Shown one piece after another: positions 1 to 11,284 of a DNA stretch of 64,000 nt (the stretch's first letter is position 1; every line of letters begins with the position of its first letter). A program made the translations under genes and the position numbers. The notes beneath the pieces were generated by a model. It was not told the origin of the DNA and made no database searches. It saw only the letters and a program-made list of their open reading frames with translations. The DNA comes from Loxodes magnus (taxonomy: Eukaryota; Ciliophora; Karyorelictea; Loxodida; Loxodidae): assembly GCA_946699065.1 (NCBI GenBank), contig CAMPDV010002022.1, positions 1 through 64,000 on the forward strand. Direction: 5' to 3'.

Positions 1-1374
1 TGAGTTAATTTGCTAATAAAATATTACCCTTTATTCTCATTAATGAGTATTTACTTTTAATTATTTATAAATTCATTTATTTTAATCAAAAGAATACTAT
101 AATTCAGATTATTTCTAATTCTCTAACGTACTCTAAAAGAACTATATTTTATTTAGGATATAAGAATAAAATAAAAAACATATAGACAGAAAGTAAAAGT
201 TCAGTATAGCAATCTTAAAATCTAAATAGCAGGTCTTATAAGCAAATTTTAGAACTACAAGATTTAGTAAAAATACAAAATTTTTGAATTATAACATTTC
301 TTAATGCCTTCGTAAATCTATTGTAGTTGCATTTTTTATATATTTTCCTTAAAACTTTTTCCATTTAAGCTTTAGCTTCTTTTTTAAAATATATTTAAAA
401 ATAAATTAATTTTATAAGTTAAAAGAATAAATAAAGAATTAATCCGTTGTTTAGATCTTAAATGCTAGATATAAAATTAATTTAATGATTCATTGACTTA
501 GTTTAAAAGAAACTATTAAATATCAAGAACACTTAAGTAACTACATGAGGATAATTTAAATTCTAAGATACTGTTTATTTAAATAATTTCCTTTAAATAA
601 GTCTTTAAGAATTTATTTCTAGTTACTCTTTATTTTCTAATGGCAATAGTATATTAACTAATATTATGGAAAAAGATAATTATAAAATAATCAGCATTTA
701 TTAATAAAAAGCTTAGTTTTCATATTTATATAAATCATAAGTTGGAGTCTGTATAAATAAATAATATTCAATGAGTTTTTATCGAATATTTTAAGAAACA
801 GAAATATAACAAACTAGGAGGTAAATTTTTCATAAATGATGATTATTAAATTAAATTATTTAAAATATTTATAGAAATAAAATGGGATGTATAAGTAAAG
901 ATGCATTAATAATATCATAAAAATAAAATTAAGCTATTTTAAACTAGCTTCATAGAATGTAATCTGAGAATCAAAAAATATAGCTGAAAGTTTAAATATT
1001 TTGTAGAAAATATAGATCTAACATAAGATAATCTTACTTATTACTTAATTAGTTAAACTTAATAATTAAATAAATAATCTAATTTTTATTGCTTCAATTG
1101 TTTCTATGGACATTGACTCTAATCCTCTATCTTTCAATAAAACACGAAAGAGGTTTCAGAAATTTAATTAAAAAGATTTAATATTAAATATTTGTATTAA
1201 ATCAGTTATAATTAACAGCTTAGATATTTATATTTTTCTTAATTTAGTAATTAATAAACTTATAAATTTAAAGAAATTAAAGTATTTAATTTAGTTTTCC
1301 GCTAAGTATAACTAATATATTTTAAATATGCTATCAAAGATTCTATTTTTTTAATTTTAATCTAATTGGAAAAA
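1..1374. other. A+T-rich stretch, no gene recognised
   Basis: Nearly all A and T with long homopolymer runs. No protein motif, paralogous frame or RNA-like GC island was found on either strand. Confidence 0.5.
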
Positions 1375-1456
1375 ATTATTTCTATTTAAAAAATAATAAT
1401 AAAATAAAGATAAAAATATACTAAAAATTAATAAAATGTATTTAAATAGAAATAAT
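1375..1456. repeat. perfect 16-bp inverted repeat (hairpin or mini-element)
   Basis: ATTATTTCTATTTAAA at 1375-1390 is the exact reverse complement of 1441-1456, enclosing 50 bp. It could fold as a hairpin or be the termini of a very small inverted-repeat element. No clear target duplication flanks it. Confidence 0.6.
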
Positions 1457-1490
1457 TAACGTTTTTTATTTTACTTTACTTATAACAAAT

Positions 1491-1532
1491 TTTTATTTCC
1501 TTATTCAAAACTTTTATTTCCTTATTCAAAAC
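1491..1532. repeat. 21-bp tandem duplication
   Basis: A 21-bp unit (1491-1511) is repeated immediately and exactly at 1512-1532. Short recent tandem duplication in non-coding DNA. Confidence 0.85.
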
Positions 1533-2039
1533 TTTTCGAAACAATAGCATTTATTATTTATCAAGTCATTATACTAATTTAAATGAATAAACTTTAGTAA
1601 ATTAAAATATAAAAAATTAAGACTGATAGAAGTTTTAGTCTTTAATAAAAAATAGAGCCAGTTTTTGCGATTGAATCACTGATCCTATTTATCTATAAAT
1701 ACTCCTTATAGCTGCCTTAATTTTTCTTTAAACTTTTTCGAAGCTATAAACTAAAAATCATCAAATCAATTTTTATAATTATCATTGTCATCTTTATTAT
1801 TTTATAGTTTCTATAATATATTTTTTAGAAATTACAACTGTAAATATAATTTGCAATAGCTTGAAGAATTTTATTTACTTAATTTATTCTTTTTTTTAAA
1901 TTTATTTATTTAGATATTTTTAGAAATATTTTAGTTTAATCTCAACGAAAATAGGATAGAAGTAAAAATTTTCTAATCTATATATCTATAACTATTCTAT
2001 CTTAATAGAATCAAATTATTTCATATTTTAATTTTATCT

Positions 2040-3560
2040 TTTTTCTAATATGAGTAATAAAATAAATGTAGCTATCTTTGTCTACTTAAAATATTTATCT
2101 GCAGCACTATCAACAAACTGTTTATTAATATATTTTTAATTTACTCTTCTGTACTTAGTAATCCTTATAACTTAAAAAATTATACTACTTAACAAATAAT
2201 ATAATTAAAATTTAAATATTTATGTTAAGATTATTAAAATTCTTTTTTTATAAATTTTTTTATTTCTAGATAGTAAATAATTTTCCTATAGTAAAAAATT
2301 TAAAATAGTAGTAAATATTATAAAAACTAAAGCATTTGTACATTAAGTTAATTCAGGTTTAACAAATGTAATTAAAGTTTTAGAAATTAATTTAATGAAA
2401 TATTATTTTATTTTTTATTAATTTTTTAAATAAAGAAATAAATAAAATTATTGAAGGATAACAATAAGAAGAGTATTGCATGATAATCTATTTTTTAATT
2501 TATAAAAGAAATTATCCTTTTTAATACGAATAATAATTTTAATTATTTTCATTTTTTATGGTAGTACAACGTTTTATATATAAAATAACATAGAATATTT
2601 TCTAAAAAATCAATCAAAAATTAATATTTTACATTTAATAAAATTTTATAGTCTCACTTAAAACATTTAAAAAGAAAGAAGTATTTATAGTATAAATAGT
2701 TCAAATGATTATTTGAAATTACACGTAATTTGATAAATTACTAAAAATAATAAATAGATAACTTCTCTTTATGTAATTAAAGTAATTAAAGCTTACAGTT
2801 TTAATTAATATTTTTAAGATGTAAATTTTTTAATATAGAGAGTATTTTAATTCAATTAGCAAATTTTTCTGCGATTAATTTAAAATTTACTTTTGAGAAT
2901 AATTTAAATTCGGATAATTTACATAATACTATTTATTATTTACTTATAGTAAAAAAAGTATTATATTAAATATTTTAGCTAAAAATTTACCTTTAAAGCA
3001 TATTATAAGATCATAAGATGAGACTTTGTATTAAAAATGTATAAGTTAAATAAAAATAAATATAAAGTTCATTTATGATAAAATAGTATTAAGTATCAAA
3101 TTTTATAATAAAATTTACTAATTTTTTAATTATATTTATTATTCTAATATTTCATAAAAAATATCAATTTATCGAAAATCACAAACTCTCAAAGTGATAC
3201 TATAATTCTATGCAAGTTAAAATAGTTTCTCTTTACTAAAGATATGAATTTCTATTTATGAAGTAACAATTTAAAAAACAAAATGCAATAAAAACTCAGC
3301 ATAAATTTAGTCTCTTTTGTTGTTTTAACATTTTTAAAGTCAACTTTCTACTTTAAAATGTCATACTAAAATAAGATCTTCAGTTGGTGCTCAATAATTT
3401 TAAAGATAATATTCAAATTCTTAAAATTTTTGCTTACATTTAAGAAATAAGCAACTTTTATCAAATTTCCTGTCTCTGTATCATCTGTGGTATTTAATTT
3501 TTTTAGCGATAGAATGAATATCGAATTTTCATTCAATGAATAACTCAGATTGTGATATTT
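2040..3560. repeat. dispersed direct repeat R1, copy a
   Basis: Two blocks (about 2040-2320 and 3170-3420) are clearly similar and collinear with about 11285-11560 and 13020-13260, with diverged sequence between. This is a duplicated or repetitive segment of about 1.5-2 kb. No motif was recognised in either copy, so its nature (old element or segmental duplicate) is unknown. Confidence 0.65.
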
Positions 3561-4899
3561 AGTATTTAAAAAGACATTATAAATGTATTTTAACTAAAAG
3601 ACTCTACGAAAATTCTGTGATTAAAAAGAGATGCTAAAAGAGATTCTTTGTGAAAACTCTTAAATTAATGAACTTACAAAAAAAAAATATAAAGTGGAAG
3701 AGAAAAAAATTAAGATCTAAAATAATAATAGAAACCTAAATAATTTGTTTAGAATTAAAATAGAAATAAGTGAGTTATGTTCTTTTGCATTAAGAAAATT
3801 AATTGCATTAAAAGCTATTAATAATAATAATAAGCTACATTATTAGATTAGATTCAAGAGTAAATTCAATCTTTTGGCTTTTCTAAAGGTGATTTTTACT
3901 ACTGCATTGATAACAAAATTTTCTAAAATACTATTTTAAGCTTTATAAATAATTGAAAAGGGAATATAAATCAAAAGAAATTTTATATACTAAAAGAGAA
4001 GATTAAATTTATTTTACTTCAAATAAAGCAATTTTAACGTAAATCAGATTTTTTAAAACTTTAATCACTCTAAAATATTAAATATTCTCATCCTTTATTT
4101 TGAACAATTTAATTAAAATTAATTTTTATATTTAATTACAATTTATTTATTATGGTATAACTATCAACAAAATATAATACGATTAATTGAAATTATAAAA
4201 GAAAAATGACGAATCCAGAATCCTTAATTTTGGAAGAGAAATGCAAGCCTTTTGAAATTTCTAGAAGGAATAGAGGTAGTTGAGTAACTCTGTATTAGAT
4301 TTAAGAATAGGAAAATGATTTGAAAAAGTAATGGAAACAGAAATAAACATAAAATTTTAAGTAGATAAAATGGAAATAGAAAATCCCTAAAATTTGAGTA
4401 ATTAAATACAAACACAGAGATGTATCAAATCTAGCTATCACTGAAATAACAATAATATCAGAGCTCTCAAAAAGCTGGGATTTACAAACTCACGAATTTT
4501 TTTTAATGGTGACCTGGATGGCATCGCGAACTTACTGATTGCTTTGTTTATTATAAATCCAATTTAAAGTTGGAAAAAAGATATTGAGGAAATATTTAGG
4601 AAGATTGTTTGAATTATCAAAGATCATTCAAAATTTTTTAAATTAAAATAAAAGTAAAAATTCAAAGAATTTTGAAAGTTTCATCTAACATTGATTCAAT
4701 ATTAAAAATTTTTCTCTCATTAAATCTTTTTATTAGTAAGCAAAATTTTCATTTCATTTTGTTTTATTTTTATTACAGAATTATTTATAAAAATCCATCG
4801 AAAATTTTAAATTACTTTAGCAAGCACGCGTAAATTAGCTAACTTTTTATATAGAAAAATAAAAATATATTCCTGTTTTATTTAAGATTTCCTAATTCT
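3561..4899. other. no gene recognised
   Basis: Somewhat less A/T-monotonous than the upstream DNA. A run near 4450-4560 has raised G+C but I could not match it to any family. Confidence 0.35.
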
Positions 4900-5260
4900 T
4901 ATTGGTAAAATTGTTATTTAATTTAAAGAAATTTAGATTTTTTTGCTCATTAATTTTATTAAATGCTTTATATACAATTATTAACAATAATATAAAGTGT
5001 ATAAATTGAAAGTTTGTTTCTAATTCTGTTTTTAAATCTTTTTTCTTCAGGGTCTATTTAAATATGAACATTTAATTTTTCATATAGCTTTACTATAAAG
5101 AGTATTTTATTTTCTATTAGTAGAAGCAAACTTAAAATTTGTCTAAAAGCATCAAACATTTAATTTTTAAAAAAATAAATTTATAATAAATAAGCAAAAT
5201 TATGAGTTGCCATATTACAAATATATCTACTAATTTTACTAATATAAGATAGGATAAAGA
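4900..5260. repeat. dispersed repeat R3, copy a
   Basis: Similar in order and sequence to about 15700-16090, with a shared TTTTTTCTTC-containing block and a shared CTAATTTTACTA block. One copy lies just before a zinc-knuckle element and the other just before a LINE reverse transcriptase. Confidence 0.5.
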
Positions 5261-5422
5261 TTGATTATAATTAAAAAATAGTTTAACATTTACATTTATA
5301 TATTAATAGAAATAAATATAGGATTAAGCTAAAACTGAAATATAAATTTAATCCCACTTAAAAAATAAAGCTTATATTATTTATTTAATAAGCATTTTTT
5401 GTTTTTAAATAATAAAAAATAA

Positions 5423-6255
5423 GAAAAAATGGAATAATCTATTCGCCTTTCCAAAAACCAAATTAAGAACGCAAAAAGGAAAGCTGCGAAACAAATGCAG
5501 AGACAACAACAACAAGAAGATAAATCAAATTCCTCCTCTGAAGGAAAAATCATAATCGGAACAATAGAATCGAATCCAGTAAAGGTATAAAAATAATCCG
5601 AAATATAAATATAGCTTGACCAAATGAAAGCAGTAATACAAAATTATTAGGAAACAATTTACAACCAAGGGGAAAAAATAAGAGAACTAATGAATACTAT
5701 CGAAGATTAAAATAACGAGCTTCTAATAATTAGACGATAATTGATTTAGAATAATCTAGTCACGGAATAGTAACTATATGAATAATCTCAATCGAATTTT
5801 AAGCAAGAACAAAATATGATTATCGAAAATGTTTCTACATAAGCAAACGTATAAGAAAAATAGAATGACTAAAAGATTAATATAGATTTAATCAAAAGAA
5901 TCGATTAACTTGAAAAAAAAGTATTTCTGAAGAGATTCAAGAAAAAACAAGGCAAACAATGCTATTATTGCAAATCAAAGTGACACTTATTACAAAATTG
6001 CGATTAGTGAAGATAAACTTAGATAAAAGAACAATAAAGAACGTTAAGCATACTCAGCAGACTCTGAATAACCTAAACAGGGATTTACAAGAGAAAACTA
6101 TTCACATAAAAGACAGAAGATCCTCTGTGGTTCCATCCACATAAAAAAATGGCGTGGTATCCATCCACGCTAAAAAAATGGTAGCAAAAACCTGGTTGAA
6201 AATCCAGGGAATGCTAAACTTTAATTACTTTTAGTTTACTATTACTATTATTATT
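5423..6255 (+). mobile_element. zinc-knuckle retroposon, copy A1 (complete)
   Basis: The 14-bp ATAATAAAAAATAA stands on both sides (5409-5422 and 6256-6269), which defines an insertion of 833 bp. The element opens with G-A6 fused to the ATG of its only gene. Its 3' part has two copies of a unit of the type TCCATCCACxxTAAAAAAATGG, then a hairpin (CCTGG, loop, CCAGG at about 6191-6208) and a TTA/ATT simple-repeat tail. Duplication length and tail resemble target-primed LINE-type integration. It encodes no reverse transcriptase, so it is probably mobilised in trans. Confidence 0.75.
5429..6199 (+). CDS. coiled-coil CCHC zinc-knuckle protein (gag/ORF1-like), copy A1
   Basis: With TAA/TAG as Gln the frame is unbroken from ATG at 5429. 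A basic start (MEQSIRLSKNQ) and a Ser-rich patch precede a Gln/Glu-rich helical segment (about residues 60-120, with GEKIRELMN and EDQNNELL). A CCHC knuckle follows near residue 180 with spacing C-x2-C-x4-H-x4-C, then the shared motif LWIT..GIYK in which W is TGA. The fold suggests nucleic-acid binding, as in retroelement gag/ORF1 proteins. The position before the knuckle His, usually Gly, is TGA in this copy. The first 180 codons contain no TGA. The end is uncertain: I use a TGA at 6197, but the 3' repeat region is probably not translated. Confidence 0.7.
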
Positions 6256-6528
6256 ATAATAAAAAATAATAAAGTAGCAAACACGATATCAAGATAATTA
6301 TAAAATTTAAATTTTCTATTCTTTATAAATTTAAATTAAACCTTTCTATAGATAGTAAAAATAATATCAAAACAAATATGATTTAAGTTTCCCTTTTTAA
6401 AATTAAGATAAAAATTCTTAGATAATACAAAAATAATTTAAATACATTTTTGAATTTCAAATTAATTTTGATTAAAATATAAAATAAAATTAATTTTCCA
6501 TATTTAAAATTCATTAAAAATAAATAAA
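6256..6528. other. A+T-rich spacer
   Basis: Right target duplication of element A1 followed by A+T-rich DNA with no motif. Confidence 0.5.
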
Positions 6529-7345
6529 ATGGACTAAATAATTAGATATTAAATAAATAACCTATGGGTTAAGAAGAAAAATGGAGAAAGAAATGTAGAA
6601 AATTCAAAAGAAACAATAAAATGTGCTCTTTATCTGAAAGTAAAGTTATGATTGAACCTATGAGATAGGATAACCTTAAAAAGCTGATTAAAATATCTAA
6701 AATCAACTTGATAAAATGAAAAAATTAATCTAAAAATATGAAGAAACAATTAAATATTAAGGGGAAATATCAAAGAACTAATTAACAACGATGACTACTA
6801 AAATAATGAATTATTAATACTTTGTCGAAAGCGAATCAAAAATAATTTAGTAACAGAATGTTGGCTTTATGAGCAATCACAATCTTATTTAATCATGAGA
6901 AAAGCATGATTATAGAAAACGAAAAATTAAATCAATATATCAAGATTAAAAAAAATATGAAAAAATTGATTTAAATTTGTAAAATTGAATATAAAACCAG
7001 AAAAAATTATTTCAAAAAGAAGATAAATAAAAAAATTCAAAAACTAATATTTTACGCAAATAAACACAATCTACGATGATGCTGAGCTTGAAAAAAACTC
7101 AAGATAAAATAAAAAAAAGAACGCGGTAGATGCTAAAAAATCCCCTCAAAACTGAAAATTCATTTTGTATTAAGAAAATATTTTCAAGAATTATAGATAA
7201 TTTCAAATGCTAGCATCACTCAAAAATTTTTTAATTATCCACGTAAACAAAATGGTAGCAGGTAATTAGAGAATAATTTACTTTGCTCAAGTAAGTTAAG
7301 GATGAATTTTTCCTTTTTTCCTTTTTAATCTGGTTGAAATTCCAA
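6529..7345 (+). pseudogene. decayed zinc-knuckle retroposon, copy A2
   Basis: Nucleotide similarity to copies A1 and A4 runs throughout: the ATGGA start, the block coding for the EETI..GE(K/I) helix, the AATGAATTATTAAT block, the TGAGCTTGA block after the knuckle, and the terminal CTGGTTGAAA hairpin remnant near 7329. The knuckle cysteines are lost and several indels break the frame. It lies in tandem behind A1 in the same orientation. Confidence 0.65.
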
Positions 7346-7513
7346 GAGAAAGCAAATAATTGGCAAATTTAGTTTATTGCTATAATTATTAATTAAATGT
7401 AATGGAAGTAAAAAGATAAAAAATAGTAATAATGTTAGCTTATTTATAATATCAATAAGGAATAATAATTTATTATACATATTCTGATAATAAACTATTT
7501 GTTTTTAATTAAA

Positions 7514-8880
7514 TGGATTATTCACTATACTTCTGTTAAAAGTTTTATCAATATTCTGAAAACTTTTAAAAGTATAACAACTGAAAATTTATTAGAAAGT
7601 CAGCTTATCTTTATAAAGGATAGAAAAAGATTAAAATTTACTACTTTTTTAACGCTTTTGAAGAAATATAGACTGTAATTAATTTTGACTGGAAATTAGG
7701 ACAATTAAGATTTGACATACGATGCTCTTATTAGTAATAAAAAGATTTCTTCATATCAAAAGAATTATTAACGTTAGCAAGGTTTAGAAGAATAACTATT
7801 CTTTTATTTTAATTTAAAAAAATTAGTTAAAAATATAATTTTGCATAACTAAATCCATATTTTATTAATTGCATTTACATAAACATCAATCTACTACTAT
7901 CTATTCATATAATAAAAGATATATATTATTCAAAATATGATTACTGTAAAAATAGTCACTAATAATGGCTTTAATAGAATAGTAATAATATTTTTAATTT
8001 ATCTAATAAAGTATTTACTACAATATCAATCTGAAGAATTAAATTAAAAGATTGATTCTAAAATTAATATAATAATCTTGCTTAAAAAGAATTAAAATAA
8101 ACATTTTTAACTAAATTATTTAATCTTTTTACTATATTAAGCTAATTATCTATTTTATTATCATATATTTTTTTATAATTTTTTACTTTAGGTTATTTAT
8201 CAATTTCTCAAACTCAATGGAAATCAACAAACGATATTCTGTTAAATGAAAAAATTGTCAAACTTTAAAAGGAGATAAATTTTAAATAATAAATCAGTGA
8301 CTCATTTATTGATAATTGAGAAAATTTTTGAGCTAAATAAACAATAGAAACGTTGTATAGAAATAACTTGAATTCAGTAAACTGCAAATAAATCTCATTT
8401 ACAGAGATCCTCCACTTATCAATTATCTAATTTTGTCTTCTCACTTAAAAAATTTCGAGCATTTCAAATTTTAAGAAATTCAAGAAATTATTCTGTATAT
8501 TCCAAACAGAAAGTAACCCGAACCATGTGGAATAAAGGGTGAATCTCATAAAGTATGCCGGAGAAGAGTTACATTTAATAATGCACTGTTTTATCAAAAT
8601 ATGTTAAGACTCTAAAGAATCCTATAAAACCGAATACCTCCATCATTATCCCTATTTTCAAGAAAGGTAATAGATTAACAAATTTAAGATAAATTTCCCT
8701 TATTAATACATTGAAGAAAAGATTAGAACAAGTTATTGTTAAGAAGCTATTGTTCGTTATAAAAACATTCCAATTGTATATATCTTCCAACAATAATTTA
8801 AGTAATTTAGAAATTTCCTGAGGTTGGCTTTACTAAATTTAGGATTCTAGTAAAAAAATAATTTCAATATTTATATTGCA
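7514..8880 (+). pseudogene. LINE A, non-LTR retrotransposon fragment (linker and reverse transcriptase N-part)
   Basis: The most certain part is 8640-8720, which reads SIIIPIFKKGN followed by LRQISLIN, matching the IIPIFKKGd..NyRPISL block of non-LTR reverse transcriptases. Just upstream NLIKYAGEEL and LIMHCFIK match the segment before that block. An open frame from ATG at 7514 leads into it, with two TGA codons read as Trp in an N-W-E-N-F-W string near 8315-8330, typical of LINE linkers. There is at least one frameshift near 8590. Palm motifs A, B and C are not seen, so the copy is truncated or decayed. The part before 8200 could be unrelated. Confidence 0.65.
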
Positions 8881-10169
8881 TACTTAATCTTATATGATTT
8901 ATATTAGCGTCATTATACTGCAATTTGTTCACGAAGAAGTAAAGAATCTTATAAGCATTATTTTAAATAGATATTCTATTGGAACTTAATTAGAAATTTT
9001 CTAATTGCTTTTCCATCAAAAATTGAAAAAAATAATAACTAAGAATTAAGTCTACATAAACTAACAGTTCATTTCTCTTAAATAAACGAATGAAGGCCTA
9101 AAAATTTTAAAATGAATTAACTCAAAAGTATTGAAATTATAGAACAAAATAAAAACAATTAATTAGAGTTTAAAAAAGAAAAAAGAAAACACAAAAAGTA
9201 ACAACGAAATGATGAAATACGAAGGAACTATGGTTGAATTTTTAGAACATATTTAAAATGGAATATCTTATTCATATAATTAACTTCATTACGTTAGCAT
9301 TTTTATAGTAATTTCTTCTGATAATTTTTAATTATTACTATTTTTTTAATTTTCGTTTATTTTGGATATTTCTTTTTGACTTAATTTATTATTATAAAAT
9401 TTAAAATTTTTAGATTATTAAATTTTGCAATTATAATTAAAAAATTTTAAATACAAATATAGTTTAGTTTTATCTCTCATTTTACTTATATAAATTATTT
9501 AATAATTATTATATAATTTAAATTAATAAATTATTCTTTATTTTTATTTTTTTAATTTTATTTTTTAAGCCAAAATTTTATGCTATTTTTATATATATAA
9601 TACATAATTTTAAATATTAAAATTTATTTAATTAAATAACTTGCTAATGCCTCAGAAAAATTTCTTATAGTAAAGATTGAAAAATAAAATGATAGCTTAA
9701 TATGAAAAAAACTGAAATAGTAATAGATTAAGTTATTAATAATTAATAAAACATATTATTTAGACTACTTCTTATTTAGGTCATTTTATTGTTGTACTTA
9801 GAATTACTTCTTTAAATTATTTATTATTATTAAAATATAAGATCATGCAATTGCAAAAGTATGTTTGAAATATTGTAAATTTTTTGTCCTTTTAGAATGA
9901 GAAATTTAATTTTTATCTCTTTTTTCTACTTCAATGAATTTGTTGAGAGCTATGCTACCTTTTAAGATTGAAAATTTTTCTTCAGTACCTGCTTATCCGT
10001 TGATGGAGAAAAGTCACTTTGTACTAATTTTAATAATTTTATACTTTCTAAAGCTTCCATATTTTTGTATCATTTTTGTAATTAGATTTTCTATTATAAA
10101 TTTTATATAATTATATACTATGACTGATAATAATTAACTAATACTTTTTTAATTTAATTCAAATCTTTA
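8881..10169. other. no gene recognised; possible LINE tail remnant
   Basis: A Lys/Glu-rich stretch near 9110-9250 resembles the charged C-terminal tail of the LINE at 26.3-30.7 kb but carries no diagnostic motif. The remainder is A+T-rich without motif. Confidence 0.35.
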
Positions 10170-10650
10170 CTTAAGAAAAATAATACGGAAGATCTTCAAG
10201 AAACTATACTAAAATCAAAATTACTAAACCTTGTAAATTTAACAAAAAAATTATAGATAAAAGTTTTTCTATTAGATTTTAAACAGTAAAATTCATATTT
10301 TCAAACATTTTTTTTCGAAAAATGATATTAAATAAGAAAAAAATTAACACTTATATTTAACTAAGAATAAGATTCTTATTTTCAATATTTTCAAGATTTT
10401 TCATAAAATATTTCCATTTTTTCTTGTCATTTATTTTAATTTTTAAATATAATTAAAAAAAATTAATGATAGTAAAAAATATAATATCGTTTAAATTGAT
10501 AATACTACATATTTAGTGATCAACTATCTTAATGCTATTTTAAACTATTAAACTTTTTTTCTCAGTTCTAATAGTAGTTTTTATTTCTTCAACTAATCTT
10601 TTTAAATTATATTTTAATATTTTTGCCTTTAAGCTTTAGAAGATTTGAAT
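10170..10650. repeat. dispersed repeat R2, copy a
   Basis: Collinear with about 23820-24300: shared blocks include GGAAGATCTT.AA and TATTAAAATCAAAATTA-like runs, a TTTTTTTTC.TTCGAAAA block and a CTAAACTATTA block. Family unknown; no coding motif seen. Confidence 0.55.
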
Positions 10651-11284
10651 GCATTTAAATTAAAAAATATTATTTAGGAATACTTAGTATAGAAACATCA
10701 AAAATAAATTATATTGTTTATATTAAAATAAAGTCTTAAAAGCCTTACCACCGTAAAATCATTTATGTAATATATATTATTTTTGAGTATTTTAATATAT
10801 TGCTTTTTAGTTATGCATAATCTTATTTAACTATTATTTTTATAAGAGACTGTTTATAATATAACTCATAGAAAATTTATTAATAATTTTTAAAATTATA
10901 TTCGAAATATAGTTTAAGTTATTAGATGAATAGTAGAGTTGATGGATGAGAGTACCAAACGGCAAAAAAAAGAATATTATTTTTGATATTTTTAGTAGAG
11001 AGTTATGAGTAAGGTGCAGATTAATAACTAAATATTTAAACAGAAAAACGAAATGGAAGGATGATTTAAAATAATATAATAATTAAATTTGAGTTAGTAT
11101 TATATTAATTTTAGATAGTTATTCAATAATTTGAAACGTAAGTTTAACTACTTAAATCAGACGTTAAGTTAATATTATGGGAAAAGCAAGACTGTGTCTG
11201 TGGAACTAAATACTTATTTAAACATATCTTAAAATCTGCTTATAATTTGGATATACTTAGAATCTTTTTATTTTTGCCTATTTG
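10651..11284. other. no gene recognised
   Basis: A+T-rich, with a slightly G-richer purine stretch near 10920-11060 that matched nothing. Confidence 0.4.
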
